Of a DNA stretch of 64,000 nt, positions 35,912 to 48,537 are shown piece by piece. Source of the stretch: Chloridium humicola (taxonomy: Eukaryota; Ascomycota; Sordariomycetes; Chaetosphaeriales; Chaetosphaeriaceae). The position numbers and the translations under genes were made by a program. The notes under the pieces were generated by a model that did not search any database, was not told the DNA's origin, and saw only the letters and a list, made by a program, of their open reading frames with translations. The stretch spans positions 124,001 through 188,000 of the forward strand of contig JAPDFF010000009.1 of the NCBI GenBank assembly GCA_027569505.1, in the 5' to 3' direction. Position 1 is the stretch's first letter. Every line of letters begins with the position of its first letter.

Positions 35912-36524
35912 CTAGCTCGAGAAGCGGCGAGTGATCTTGGCAATGACTATCCCACATGTCAGCATCATCATCTTCAAATCCCATCACACTCATCCAGCCC
36001 CAACCCCTTCCCAACCTCCAGCGCTCCCAACCCCAAACCAAACTCACAAACAAGTTCAAAACAAGCAGGGGAGTACTCACTATGCAAAGCAACCACACTA
36101 AAAATAAACACCAAACTCAACACCAACACCACGACCGGATCAACCTTCAGCCCCGGGCTCTCATCGGTATACAGGCGCAGCATAGTCGAGCTCGACCCAC
36201 CAGCCCCAGCGGCCCGCGTGCTGTTGGGCCGCGCATTCGCAATCTTCTCCTTCTGGTCGGCGGCCGCGCGGCGGCGGATCGCGGTGCGTGCGCCGCCGGG
36301 CGGGGGAGGGGAGAGAGGGCGCGAGGAGGAGGTGGTAGCGCTGGGGCCGGTGGCGGTGGGGGGGGTTGTAGCGCGGGGGGAGGACTGGGGATTGGATTGT
36401 TAGTTAAGTTGGAGTTGCCGAGAAGGAAACGGGAATGGGTGGGTGGTGATAGAAAGGTCGTCGACTTGTTGTCGCGCGCCTTGGATTTGGATTGCATCGA
36501 CGGGAGTTGACAGGAACATACCAT
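35912..36524 (-). CDS. sbh1: Sec61 translocon beta subunit (Sbh1)
   Basis: Three coding exons, complement(35912..35946, 36081..36384, 36522..36524), give 113 residues. The first coding exon is only the ATG, followed directly by GTATGT; the 137-nt intron ends with a CTAAC branch and CCCCAG. The protein begins M-SSPRATTPPTATGPSATT, a Ser/Thr/Pro-rich cytosolic head, then AIRRRAAADQKEKIANARPN and MLRLYTDESPGLKVDPVVVL. The tail anchor LVLSLVFIFSVVALHIIAKI ends TRRFSS. This is the conserved Sec61 beta/Sbh1 architecture. It assists co- and post-translational import at the ER channel. The 35-nt last exon is joined in phase 1 after a 134-nt intron. Confidence 0.94.
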
Positions 36525-38235
36525 TGTGAAGATTAGAAGTGTGGTAGAGAAAGCGAAACAAACTGAAGCTGCCGAAGAGAGCGAGAGAAAACGAGTGGGC
36601 GATGTCAAAAAGAAGCGGTTGATGGAAGTCGGTGTCGCGTGGTGTGTGGGTTTGGTTTGGGCGACGTGTTGAAGCTGGATCACAGGTTGATTGACGGTGC
36701 CCCTAATTGTCGGCAGGCGGTCCGTGCTCTCCAATTGAGGCCACGAAGTCACAGCCCAGCTCCCCCAGCTTCCAGGATCGGACTCCAATTGGAGCTCACA
36801 ATCTGTAATTTTGTTTGGCTGTCGCACTGGGTGGGTCAGAATTTAAAGCCTGCACGTGCTGCCAAGAGGGAGTTGTTCAAGGAGCCCCTGCCCCTTTTTG
36901 AGTGTCAGCTGGGTGGGAGCTTCAATTTCCAGTTGACAATATTGGGCTTGAGGTGTGGTGTTTGGTTGACAGGAAGAAGGGCAGGAATGAATTACTGGTC
37001 ATGAGTCAAATATGTGAAAGGAATATGGTAACGAACATCCTCCAAGGCTGATTTCAGGCACAGTTCGATGAACATCCAGTTTCTGGAAGAATGCAAGACC
37101 CCAGGTTCAGTCCCAAATGCAATGGTGAACACAAATCGAAGACACCGCTCATTTCACGATATGTAACCATTCCTTGCATATTAACCCCTCCACTCATTCC
37201 ATCTCAAACCAAGCTGCTCAGCCATCGCCTAGTATCCAACCGTCGGCTTGCTCTCAAAGCTCCTCACTCTCCTCTCTGTCCTCCCCATCCTCCTAGTGCT
37301 GAAGACCAAAAGGCGTCCTCTAAGAAAAGAACCAAATCACCGCGTTACTGTTGCTGAGTCTCACAAACGATGCAGGGTGTCAATGTACATGGGGTGTAAT
37401 AATGTCAAATGGTGTCAATCAAGAAGACAAGTGAGAATGTGAATGCGAATGCGAATGTTATACCAGTGCAACCGAGGGTACGCCAAAAACTAAGGTGATG
37501 GTGATATGTGTGCTGGGAGTAATGAGAAAAAACAAGAAGTTGGCCGACAAAGGGAAATAGGTTGGGAAAGAGCAGAGGAATACAGACGGCACCCGTCAAG
37601 GGGTATGGGGTATGTGCTATCGAAGAAGGGGTATGATGGTGAAGCGGTCTGGTAGGGGCAGATGTAACCTGCTAAGGAAGAACCCGGTTGAGCCATGGTT
37701 AAGATCTCTCCGAGTTGCTGACATATGAAAACAAGAAGAGCAAAAAAAAGGGCGGTTGATATCTGACAATGCTGACTTCCTCCAACGATCCAGCCCTGCC
37801 TCCCAGCCCGCTGCTGCTGCTCAGGTGAAGAAAAAAGAAGAAAAGAAAAGAAAAGGGCAGACCCGTCTCCCGAACTATACCAAACTCCCAAAACGCTGCC
37901 CGATGATATTTTTAGTTTCAAACTGAGCCCGTCCCTGCTTCTACCCTTCCCTTTTTTGAGCCCCCTGGGATGTCAGAAATTAAGAAAGGGTAGAAGGAAG
38001 TAATCCCACCACCCCCGATAGCTCCGTTTGAGCCCTCCACTTCCCGTTCCAGGTAATGGAAGCTTCATAGCAGAGGGCTGTCCATGGAGTTCCCAGGCCG
38101 GAACCTTGGGTAAGAAGAATGGCGCAACCACAATTCGGGGCTGGAGGATCGACCGAAGGCGTCTCGCTCTGTTGGGGCGGAGCGGAGAGTGGTGGTGTGG
38201 AGCGAATTGAATCGAGTCAAAGACGATAGGAAATG
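36525..38235. other. Intergenic region upstream of sbh1
   Basis: 1.7 kb. The left part (36525-36900) should be the sbh1 promoter; the right part (37900-38235) lies downstream of the psr-type gene. Open frames here are short or low-complexity and I recognise none. No RNA gene is seen. Confidence 0.45.
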
Positions 38236-39858
38236 TTAAAGAGTGACGTCCAGGACCAGGCTGACGTCCCGTACAGTCGGGCCAGCCAGGTCCTCGAGGA
38301 CTGGAATGAGATCAAGCAGCTCGTTGTCGTGAGCGTCCGAGAACCAGCTGCTGATGGGAACGGCGTGTTGCGGATGGAAGATGTACGAGGTCGGCGAGTT
38401 GTCGATGATGATGGTGTCCTTGAGGTCGCGGCCAACCTGAGACAGATCCTTGACATAGTTGCCCTGGTGGTTGTAGCAACTCTCTCTGAACAGCCGGTGG
38501 TGGACAACCTTGTGGATGTCCAGCTGGTCAAGGAGCGGGTCGCCGTACTGATACAGCGTTAGCACTTAGGTCCATCACCCGCCCGGTATGGTTTTAACGT
38601 ACCTTAGACACCGACGCCGTGAAGACGACAACCTCGTAGAGCTCGCCGACTCTCTTCATGAATTGGTCCACCCCTGGCCGCTTGATGACATAGACATTAT
38701 GGTAGTTACCCTCAATCTCCACTGGTATTGTGAAGTCGGCTTGGTGGAGGATCTGGGACGGTCAGCGGCCGGCATCAGTTTATTAGACAGCTGTGATATG
38801 CATACCTTGAAAGAGCTGTGAACCAGTGTTTCATCCAGATCGAGAACCAGGCACTTCCGGCCCTTATGCTCGGGTGCCTGCGGAGGCAGGAGGAATCTTT
38901 GCGGTTGATCAGGGGCGAAGACGGGAGGGCTTTCGATTAGGGTGGTGGTCGGGGCATTCGGAACTGCCGGGACTGGACCCGGGGGCGGAGGAGGGAGCCT
39001 TGGGAGCGGCTCATCCGCGGTCCCTGTCGCAACTTGGCTTCCCTGCTGCGCCGTGGTCTCGGCATCCGTCATGGCCACATCGCCCTCTGCATCTCTCTCG
39101 GCGGCAACCTCTTCAACGATCTCTGTGTCCACACTCTGCGCACGCGGCGACTCCACGGCAGCCGAATTGACCGATCCTGGGCCGACAAGCGTCGTCTGCT
39201 TGGACTCGTTATCCCGCTCTCCGCCAACGGTGGACTGGTCCTGGGTGCTGGTACCCGAGATCCGCTTCTCGTTCCTAATCGGTGCTTGCGACGTGGGTGG
39301 TTGTTGAGTGGTTTCCTTCTCGGAGAGGTGTGTCTTACTTCCCGAGGGCTGCTCCGACGGAGTCGCGGTCCTCCGGCTGGCAGTCGCTGGCCGGGCGGGG
39401 ATCTTCTCAAGCTTGTGGTTGGGGACCGGCGGTTCGGTGTCGAGGCCATTAGCACTGTCCGGCACGCCGCAGCACCCAAAGAGAGCCAGGAGTCCGCCCT
39501 TCTTCTTCTTAGGAGCGGGAGCCGCGGGCGAGTTGGGTCCTGTGTTGCCCGGTGTCGCTGTCGGTCCTGTTCCGGCACCTAAACGGTCACTAGATGCGCT
39601 GGGCTTGCGTTTCGGTCGTAACATACTGCCTCTCGACTCCTTGGAGCGGCTGCCAATGCTGTCTCTCGGGTCGCTGGCAGTTGCGCCGCTCAATCCCGTC
39701 GCTGTCGGCGAAGGCTGGACTTTTTGGGAGGATGACCTTGACGGCACAGACAACAGTCCCCGGCCCTTCTTAATGGCTCCCTCCTCAGATGCAAGCTTCT
39801 CGTTCTCCCTTGAGCTCTCAGCGGCCGCTTGCGGCCTGTCCTCGGTACCTCGTGCCAT
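38236..39858 (-). CDS. psr1: PSR/NIF-type FCP1-like protein serine/threonine phosphatase
   Basis: Three exons, complement(38236..38547, 38603..38752, 38806..39858), give 504 residues. Introns are 55 and 53 nt and phase 0. The start is the ATG at 39858 (MARGTEDRPQ). The first 320 residues are disordered, with a polybasic stretch leading to LLALFGCCGV (Cys129-Cys130), a likely palmitoylation/membrane anchor as in yeast Psr1. The HAD phosphatase domain begins with KCLVLDLDETLVHSSFK, whose DxDxT has nucleophile Asp340 and Asp342. It continues with YVIKRPGVDQFMKRVGELYE, VVVFTASVSKYGDPLLDQLD and IIIDNSPTSYIFHPQHAVPI. Yeast Psr1/2 act at the plasma membrane with Whi2 in salt and general stress responses. 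A more N-terminal coding exon cannot be excluded. Confidence 0.9.
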
Positions 39859-42800
39859 TGTGTCGAGCAAAGGCGGCGCCAGTCGTGTTAGCGAGCGAAT
39901 TCAGATCCTGTCGAAATAATGTCAGCCCAGAAACTTTGAAGAATGCATGGCAAGCGCTTGTGGGCCAGTGCCGCCGTGGCGCGCGTCTTGCGCTGTGATT
40001 TAAGTTCAGGCAGCCTGACAGCAGCCCAAGCATCGCCGGACTACATGCGACAGAGGCTCTGTGCTTTCAAGGCCGCCATTGCCACCATCACAGCTGTCCA
40101 AAAACGCCTTTCCATGTATGGCAGGCAGCGAGCTTGAAGCGGTGTCGGATCAACCCACCTCGATGGATCCCAAAGCTCCAATTCCCAGCGCGGCCCAGCC
40201 CCTATCTCAGCGGTGTGTTGCCGCCAAATCTCTCTCTTTGTCCCGAGCCCGCCTCTTTACGGCCGGTGTCGGGTTGTCCGTCGTCTTGAAGGTCGAGCAC
40301 GCGTCCTCGTAGGGAAAATAAAAATATTGTCGCGAAAAAAAGGCTGGCCGAAGGCGCGACAGGCGGTCGGTGCAGGGCGGGAAATTGGCGCGCAAGGCCG
40401 GTCGGGAAAGGGACGGACCAAGCACACACACACACGGCTGTGCGTGTTGTCTGCGTCGAGCGAACGTGGTGGCAGAGAAAAGACGGGCAGGGAAATCCCA
40501 GGATTCCAGAAAGAAGCCCGCCGGTTGGGAGAATGGCAAGCGGATTGCCAGCCGATGACCTCTGGGATGGAGAACGGGAAGAGAGGGACGTATCGACGGC
40601 TGAGGGAGTCGTGAGAGCGCAAGCGAGATGATTGACTGAAAAGGTGATGGGGTCGGGAAGGACCTGGCAACGGCCCAAGGCACAGCGACGAGACGGGGAG
40701 CAGAAGGGCCCAGAGTGGATTAGCGGCTTGCCTCCAGAGATTAAGAGGCACGCCATCGACTGGGAAGCCGCGATGCTCAGAGTTAGGGTCGTGCTCAGCG
40801 GCTACCTCAACGCTGTGTGTCTTGGGCGAAAATGACGAATCAGGCAGCTGCTCCTTAACACATCCCATCACAAACCAGATTCTGCCAAGTACAGCAAATG
40901 TACCCCCGCATCTCAATCCATCCAGCCCGCCGCCCTCCAGCAGAAGAGCCCTGGTTCTGGTGCTTCGAATGGTGGGCATGTTTGCTGCCCGCCCAAGATG
41001 AGTTCTTGCGAAGCATCACTCCCGTCTCTGGATCGCGGGCAAACAAACTGATTTTTGATCAGTTTTCTCTGGCTTTGCTCCCGTCCTCGGCGCTCATCGG
41101 AGCCATTGAGGTGAACTCGTCCACAACCCCCTCTTTGCATCAACCTAGCCCGGAATCTCATTACCGCTGATTGATGAGCAAGAGCGAGCCCTCTCTCCCA
41201 GAGCCGCTGGCTGTGGCACCAAGACGGGCTGGCGGCCCAAGCCAACAGGGCGCTGGCTGGGCATCGGTGCCGCTCTGGACCTGACGCCATCGCAGACTCC
41301 AACACCAACAGAGGACGGAGTCTCAAAGGACAACTGGCAAGGAGACTTTTTGTGAAACAACCACTACTGGAAGGACTGTGGCAGCAGCCAACGAGTCTCT
41401 TTCAGCCGGCCAATTGCCCATCATCAGAGCTCATCAGAACTCGCTGTTGATCAGGAGCTCACCATCTCCAGGGCTCCCCACACTGCAGACTGACAACCTC
41501 CACCGGCCCACAAGGTGCAGGCCGCTCCCAGGCTGTCCCCAGTTGAGCGAGAGCAATCTCCAGTGGATGGCATTTGCAGAGTCCAGAGCACTGCATCTCC
41601 AGTCATGGGCAGGGGATGCTTGGGAACCAAAGGCGGCTCTCCTGATTGGCCATGTTACCGCCCGGGACAGTGACCAGTATCACCGGGACGCTCCCAACCC
41701 AACCAGTCACCGACGCCATCCATTGCAGAGGAGACCTTTACCATTGTGCTTGGAGAAAGAGTTCTTGCATTCAAGCAGACCCCTTCCAGCTGAGAGGCTA
41801 GTTGCTGCCTGCCGGGTCCTGATATGCCGTGGACTGTGCCTCGAGCCCGGCTTCGTTCCCCGGAGCTCCTTGCCCGTCCTGTGTCCTTCCACAAACTCCC
41901 CGTTGGCGCAACCATGCATTTCGCGCCGGCATCGCCCCAGCATCTTCCCGCTGCCCTTGCATTTTCTGGTACGCCTGTTGCGAGAAAGCCGGGGTGTCAT
42001 GGGCCAAACAGATGGATCGATGTCGGTGCAATGCCAGAAATATATTTAGAGAAACAACAGGGTCGAGTTTCGGGTCTTTTGCGAGTGGAGGTGAGGCTGA
42101 AGTCTCAGGACGAAGAGGTTCTCCTACCAGGGAATTCCCTTCGTCTTGTTGCCGTCTCGGATTTCTGCTTTCTCTTTGTGCAATGTACGCCGCTATCTTC
42201 TTTTTCTTCTCAGGTTCTTCTGATTTTGCCAGAGAGCTTTGAATCCACAGCCAGAACTCAGGGCCAGGGACAAACAAACAGAAAATATGGACTCCAGCGG
42301 GAGCTTGTAGCTGCAAACCAAATCAGGAGAGCGGTTTTACAACATTGAGTTATATAACCATCCTTTATCCCTCCTGGCCCGATGTTAAATTCAATGACCT
42401 CGGGCCACACGACAGAGTACAAGGCACTTCAATTTGGCAAGAAACTCGACGCACAGTGTGCAATATCAGAAATGGATCCCGTTGGTTTGCATAGTGCGGG
42501 GAAATGGCGCTGATTGGACAGAAACAGGCCCCTTGGCTGGGGAAGGTCAGGTCCGGTGGCTTGTGTGGCCGATGGATGACGTTTGCGGGTTGCAGGTGCT
42601 GTGGCTGCGGGACGTTCACATGCCATCGGCCGTATGTCCAACTTTCGGATTGCAAGCCGACCATGACACCAAGCAACCCCCTAACGACGACGGAGCCAGT
42701 CATTTTGTCTGGAGCCAGCGAATGCATTTGATAGTGGGCATTCGGGATCTGCTGAGCATTGAAACAATTCCTTTTACATCAACAGCGCAATCTCGTCTGC

Positions 42801-42985
42801 GCTTCTTGACCAGACGCTCACCGACGCCGCTTCACGCGACACACCCGACTCCACACGAACCGTCGACGACGGATATTCGAGCCCGAGGGGCACGTCGCAA
42901 GGGTCGAGACGCGACATCGCCGCCCGATCCGTCGCTGATGGAATAGTGCGCCTGATCCCGGACCCTCGGGATATCGCACACGGCC
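39859..42985. promoter_or_regulatory. Divergent upstream region, psr1/peroxisomal ABC transporter
   Basis: 3.1 kb between divergent starts. At 40200-40980 several frames are open on both strands at once, a sign of GC-biased non-coding sequence. A CA dinucleotide run lies at 40422-40436. The open frame 41378-42049 (+) has no recognisable motif. I see no gene, but an unknown single-exon gene could hide here. Confidence 0.4.
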
Positions 42986-45870
42986 ATGGCCGCCCAATCG
43001 ACGCTGCGCCAGTCGGCCGCCGAGGAGGCCATCGCCGCCTTCGTCGAGAAGTACACCGAGCTCGTGCGCTCCAAGATTCGCGGCACCTCCAAGACTGCCC
43101 GTCTACTAGCTACCGTCGCCCTCGCTACCTCCATCGTTCTTACCGGCGAAGGTGCCCGACGCCGATGGAAGCGCCAGCATGCCGAGCGGGAGCAGGCCCG
43201 GAAGCTGCGCCGCACAAACTCATGGCTGAACAACAAGGACGGCTCCCGCACCATCTTCGTGCCCTACAGGGACACGGAGGCCAAGGTGACCATTCGCGAC
43301 ACCAAGGACACCACGTTTAAGGCACACCACCGATTATTCTTGAACCCTCCACGCGTGTCGGGCTTGGGCGATGGACACGTGCCGTCGCCCCAGACGAAGC
43401 CCGGCCTCAACCTGGCGTTCCTCCACCAGTTTCTCAGTCTGATGAGCATCATGGTCCCGAGAGTCCGCAGCAAGGAGGCCGGCTTGCTCGTCACCCACAG
43501 CGTGTTCCTGATGCTGCGCACCTACATGTCGCTGGTCGTCGCCCGCCTCGACGGTGAGATCGTGCGTGATCTCGTTGCCGGCAATGGCAAGATGTTCCTG
43601 TGGGGCCTCATCAAGTGGCTCGGCCTCGGCAGCTTCGCATCCTACACAAACGCCATGATCAAGTTCCTCGAGGCCAAGATCTCAATTGCTTTCCGTACCA
43701 GGATGACCCGGTATATCCACGACCTGTATTTGAACAAAGATCTCGTCTACTACAAGCTCTCTAATTTGGACGGCGGCGTGGGGTCAACCGCGGATCAGTA
43801 CATCACCCAGGATCTCAGCAACTTCTGCACGGCCGCTGCGAGCCTTTACTCGTCGCTCGGGAAGCCGTTTGTCGATCTTTGCGTCTTCAACTACCAGCTG
43901 TACCGATCTCTCGGCCCGCTGGCTCTCACGGGTCTTCTGGGCAACTACTTCCTCACCGCCAGTCTCCTCAAGAAGCTATCCCCACCATTCGGCAAGCTCA
44001 AGGCCGTCGAAAACAAAAAGGAAGGCGACTTTCGCAGCTTGCACGCGCGCCTGATTGCCAACGCGGAAGAGATCGCCTTCTACGGCGGCGGCGAAATGGA
44101 GAAGTCCTTCCTCAACAAAGAATGGAAGTCCCTCAAAGACTGGATGGAGCACGTCTACATGCGCAAGATCCGCTACAACATGCTCGAAGACTTCGTCGTC
44201 AAGTACAGCTGGAGCGCCTACGGCTACCTGCTCTCCTCGCTCCCCGTCTTTCTTCCCGCCTGGGGCGGCCTCGCCGGCCAGGCCGAGCGCTCCGCCACCT
44301 CCCACAAGGACGGCCGCGAGCGCTCCCGCATGAAGGACTTCATCACCAACAAGCGCCTGATGCTGTCCCTCGCCGACGCCGGCGGCCGCATGATGTACGC
44401 CCTCAAGGACCTGTCGGAGCTCGCGGGGCACACCAGCCGCGTGTACACCCTCATCTCGACCCTACACCGCGTGCATGCTAATGACTATAAGAACGTCCGC
44501 GGCGTCGAGAAGGAGCTGTACTCCCTCTCGGACATGCACGGCATCCGCTGGCCAGGCTTTGATGGCGTGCGGCTGGAGAACGTGCCCATTGCCGCGCCTG
44601 GCCTTTGGCCCAAGGGCGGCGATGAGATGATCGAGTCGCTTAGTCTCGAGGTGCGCCAGGGCGAGCACCTGCTTATTTCGGGGCCTAATGGCGTGGGCAA
44701 GAGCGCCATTGCGCGGGTGATCGCGGGGCTGTGGCCGGCGTATCGCGGGCTGGTTGGCCGTCCCATGACGGGCGAGGACGGGATCATGTTCTTGCCGCAG
44801 CGGCCGTATCTGAGCATTGGTACCCTACGCGATCAAGTTATTTACCCGGATGGCGAGGTTGATATGCGCGAGAAGCGCAAGGACGAGCATTTCCTGCGGC
44901 GGGTGCTGGAGGATGCGAGGTTGGGGTATCTGGTGGATCGTGAGGGCGGGTGGGATACTCGCAAGGAGTGGAAGGATGTGCTGAGTGGTGGTGAGAAGCA
45001 GCGTTTGGCGATTGCTCGTTTGCTGTACCATGAGCCTAAGTACGCTGTTATTGATGAGGGCACCAGCGCCGTGTCGAGCGATGTTGAAGGGTTGCTGTAT
45101 GAGACGTGCAAGTCGAAGGGAATCAGTAAGTTATCCCCCCCCCCCCACCCCCCCGCAAACCAACTTTATCCCCTTGCCCCAAAACCTTCTTCCCCCTCCC
45201 TCCCTCCCTCCTATCCACCCACACCCCAATTCCAACCCTATTTTCTCGACATATGCTAACCCCCATCTCAGCCCTCATAACAATCTCAACCCGCGCCTCC
45301 CTCAAAAAATACCACACCCACAACCTCGTCCTCGGCCTCGGCGATCGCGCCGACGGCTGGGAGCTGGCACGCATCGGCACTGAACGAGAAAAAATGCATG
45401 TCGAGCGTGAGCTGCAGGACCTGCGGGAGCGCCTGGCGCAGGTCAAGACCTGGGAGGCGAGGCACGCTGAGATTGAGGGGGAGCTGGGGAGGGTTTGGGT
45501 TACCGGTGGTGGTGAGGGTGAGGGGGAGGAAGGGGGGGTGGTGTTGGAGGCGCCGGGGTATTTGAGCGAGGATTTTGGTGCTGCTGCTGTTGATGTGAAG
45601 GACGCGGCGGGGGAGGAAGGGGAGGGTAGTAAATGGGAGGATGTGGAGGAGGGGAAGATGGAGGTGGAAGGGAAGCAGACGGTGGTGGAGGAGGAGCACC
45701 GCCAGGAGGAGAAGGAGGTGCAGGAAGAGGACAAGGCAGTGGACACGGAGGCTGAGGAGACACATGATGAGGCGGACTATCAGGAGGCGCAGGAGGAGGT
45801 CGCGGATGATACCGAGGCCGAGGTTGGAGGGGAGGACGAGGATTATTGTGAGTTCCAGTTGTATGATTGA
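42986..45870 (+). CDS. Peroxisomal ABC half-transporter (ABCD/PXA family)
   Basis: Two exons, 42986..45125 and 45272..45870 (146-nt intron, phase 1), give 912 residues. The N-terminal helix (ATVALATSIVLTGEGARRRW) and a six-helix membrane domain to about residue 420 include the EAA-like stretch ANAEEIAFYGGGEMEKSFLN typical of ABCD proteins. The nucleotide-binding domain has Walker A GPNGVGKSAIARVIAGLWP, Q-loop LPQRPY, signature VLSGGEKQRLAIARL and Walker B YAVIDEGTSAVSSD. ABCD half-transporters pair to import fatty acyl-CoA into peroxisomes for beta-oxidation; which of the PXA1 or PXA2 lineages this is I cannot decide. After the domain comes a coiled coil (KMHVERELQDLRERLAQVKT) and an acidic tail of about 130 residues, unusual for the family. 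Confidence 0.9.
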
Positions 45871-46350
45871 TGGAGAGCGGCGTGGCTGTATGTGAACATC
45901 TGTGGGTGCAGCGTTTTCGTTTTTCATGAGTAGAGGATATACTGGTGCTTTGATATAATGAGCGGAATCAGAGTCGTTTGGTTTGGATAAATATGATGGC
46001 GACGAGCCTTTTCTACTATCCATCTATCGGCTGCTGGTCTACTTTGTTACCAGCGTATTCCTGATGCCCAGTAAAGAGACTCGATTGCGGCTGCAGCCGC
46101 AGCATAACCACTGACCAGAACGCCACCATCAACCGAGACGTAAGCACGCCCAAAGAGTCCTTTGCGCTGCCGTCCTTTCCCAGCCGAAACGCCGCTTGGG
46201 TGTGCCGAGGAATGGCCACCCTAAATCAGTCCCCTTCCTTTGATAATTATACTCCGCTGTGTTACCTAGGGCACGACAACGCCACCCACCAGACCGCCCT
46301 CAGTTCTCCGACAACATCAGGTCAGCTAGCCTCAGTCGGACTCTCTCCGC
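45871..46350. other. Convergent 3' region, ABC transporter/sds22
   Basis: 480 bases with presumed 3' UTRs of both genes. An AT-rich stretch at 45900-45990 could hold a polyadenylation signal. No gene. Confidence 0.5.
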
Positions 46351-47595
46351 CTAGTCGGTCCGTACAAAAGCTACGACATGTCAGTTCAAGCCCAGGTAAT
46401 CCCCAAAAGAGAGCAACTCACTAGCATCGATCTGCTTCACCTGCGGCAGCGCCAACCGCACCTTGTTCCTGTACACGGCCGGGCCTCTCAGCTGCAGCAG
46501 GTTCCCCTCAAAGTACACCGTCGTCAACTTCTGCTTGTCGGCCAGCTCCTTCTCAACCTCATTGAAGTCGCCGATCTGGTTGTAGCTCGCCCAGAGCTCT
46601 TCCAAATCCGCCAGCGGACCCAGGCCCTTCAGCGATGCAATCTTATTGTTGGAAATATCCAGGACCTTGAGTTTTGTGTTGTTCTCCAGCCCCTCCAGCG
46701 ACTCGAGCGCGTTGTGGGAGATATACAGCTCCTCGAGCTGCGGGACATCCTTCAGGGGCGAGAGGTCGCGGATGCGGTTGGATTGGATTGACAAGAGACG
46801 GAGATTGGGCAACCCGGAGAGGCCGGCCAGTGACGTGATCTTGTTCTTGGCAACCCAGAGCTCCTCGAGAGCCTTGAGCGAGTCGAGATTCTCGAGCTCG
46901 CGGATGCGGTTGGAGCCGAGTTCGAGGTTGCGGAGCTTGGTGAGCCCGTCCAGGCCGTCGATTCGGGAGATTTTGTTCGCGACGAAATAGAGGTCCGTAA
47001 GCTCGGTGAGGTGGGAGATGTGCTTGATGTGCTTGATTTTGTTGAAGGAGAGGTCGAGCGAGGTGAGGTTTACGAGGTCATCGAGGCCGCGCACGTGGGA
47101 GATGAGGTTGTCGTAGAGGTCGAGGTCGTTGAGCGTCTCGGCGAGGCAGGACAGGCCCTCAATGTCCTGGATGAGATTCTGCCGGAAGCAGATGCGTGCT
47201 ACCTTCTTAAATCGTTCTAACCTAAGGGTCGGGATCGACTTGATGCGAGCGTGTGTGTAGATGAGCTCGTCTGTGTCCTCGTCTTCGCCGTCAAGGAGGT
47301 CTACGGAAGTTAGCATCCACTGCCAGTGCCTTTAATCCTTTGGTTGCGTTTTACCTTCGTCCGCTGCTACTTCCTCGCCCGGAACGACGTTATCATCATC
47401 TGAGTATTCTGGATCTGACAGGGCCTCTGGGTTCGCCAGCAGGGTGTTCTTAGGCACACGCAGCTTCCCATCCCACCCCTTGCTGTTCCTAAGCCCGGGG
47501 CTTGGTTCGCCCTCGTGTCGCGGCGACGGGTTGTCGTCGACCAGCTCGATGTGGTTGCCTGGAGTCCGGCTCCCTTCTTCAACAGGTGTGGCCAT
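46351..47595 (-). CDS. sds22: Protein phosphatase 1 regulatory subunit SDS22
   Basis: Three exons, complement(46351..46370, 46422..47300, 47355..47595), give 379 residues. Both introns (54 and 51 nt) are phase 1. The 20-nt last exon restores the conserved end KQIDATFVRTD; without it the frame would run into unrelated residues. After an acidic head (DPEYSDDDNVVPGEE) come about eleven SDS22-type 22-residue leucine-rich repeats, for example NLTSLDLSFNKIKHI and LRNLELGSNRIREL, capped by the typical C-terminal LRR cap (VYFEGNLLQL). SDS22 binds the PP1 catalytic subunit in the nucleus and cytosol and helps its maturation and mitotic function. Start ATG at 47595 (MATPVEEGSRTPGNHIELVD). Confidence 0.95.
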
Positions 47596-48537
47596 GGCGG
47601 GCGGAGTCCGTTATGCTGTGGTTCAAGGTGATGGATTCGGAGGGCGGGGAGCAGATCTGCAGGTTGATTGTTCTGTTTGGTGAAGTAATCGTCTGGCGGT
47701 TAAGCTGCGGTTGGGTTGACGGCTGGCCGGAAGAGATGCCGTGACGTCGGGTGGTTCCGCGCGTGGCTGGGCTAAGGCAGGTTTATAGCTGTTGGTTGGG
47801 GTTGCACTTGCTGGCTTGCAGCGATGGAATTTTGGATCATGTCCAGCTTGCGATGACAGTCCAGAAGAAGGAGGGGTGCTGCCTGCTTCCCTTATCGTGC
47901 GGTCTTATCGACGAGGTCCAAGCAGCCGCCCATGGCTGCGGGATGCGCTCAGCCCAGACTTCTTGTGGAGCCGCTTCAGCATCAGAGCACTGTATCCGTA
48001 ACCTGAAGTTCTGGAACTGATTTCTCACTTGATCACTCTTACAACATTTCCATTGACTAACTGCTCATCCTCCAACAACAGACGGGCGTTTCGAAACTGA
48101 CATTTGAACTTCCCAAGATACCGAACTGCTTCGACTTTGGTTGTTCAATCGACTGCGTCTACCCCGTATCTGCCCGACTCTCGGCCCTGGTGGCATGCCT
48201 TGGACCCTTCAAGTCGGCACTTGTCTCTCTGACGAATTGCATCACGACAACAATCAGATCACCCATTCAGTTTTCTCGAATTCCCGCCCAACCAGGCCAG
48301 CCCAATTCGATCATCCCAGCCTGCGTTCACAAGCTTAAGTGGGTGCAGGATTTCCGCCCAGTAAATTCCGAGGGCCCTCGATGAGGCGCAGACAAAACAT
48401 CTGACTAGACGATGGCATGAGCGAGGCGGTGGACTAACTACATAGCGTGAGATTCCCGGAGCTTCAACTCGCCATACGATCTTGCCTCTTCTCTGCCCGG
48501 AGTGAGCCCACCTCATCCCGCGCCGCGTCGCCCCCCA
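47596..48537. promoter_or_regulatory. Divergent promoter region, sds22/alpha-beta hydrolase
   Basis: 942 bases between divergent starts, holding both promoters and leaders. No specific site or gene is recognised. Confidence 0.45.

Noticed and set aside
40202..40979. Three overlapping minus-strand frames of 158-240 codons
   Set aside because: Simultaneously open frames indicate base-composition bias, and none shows a family motif.
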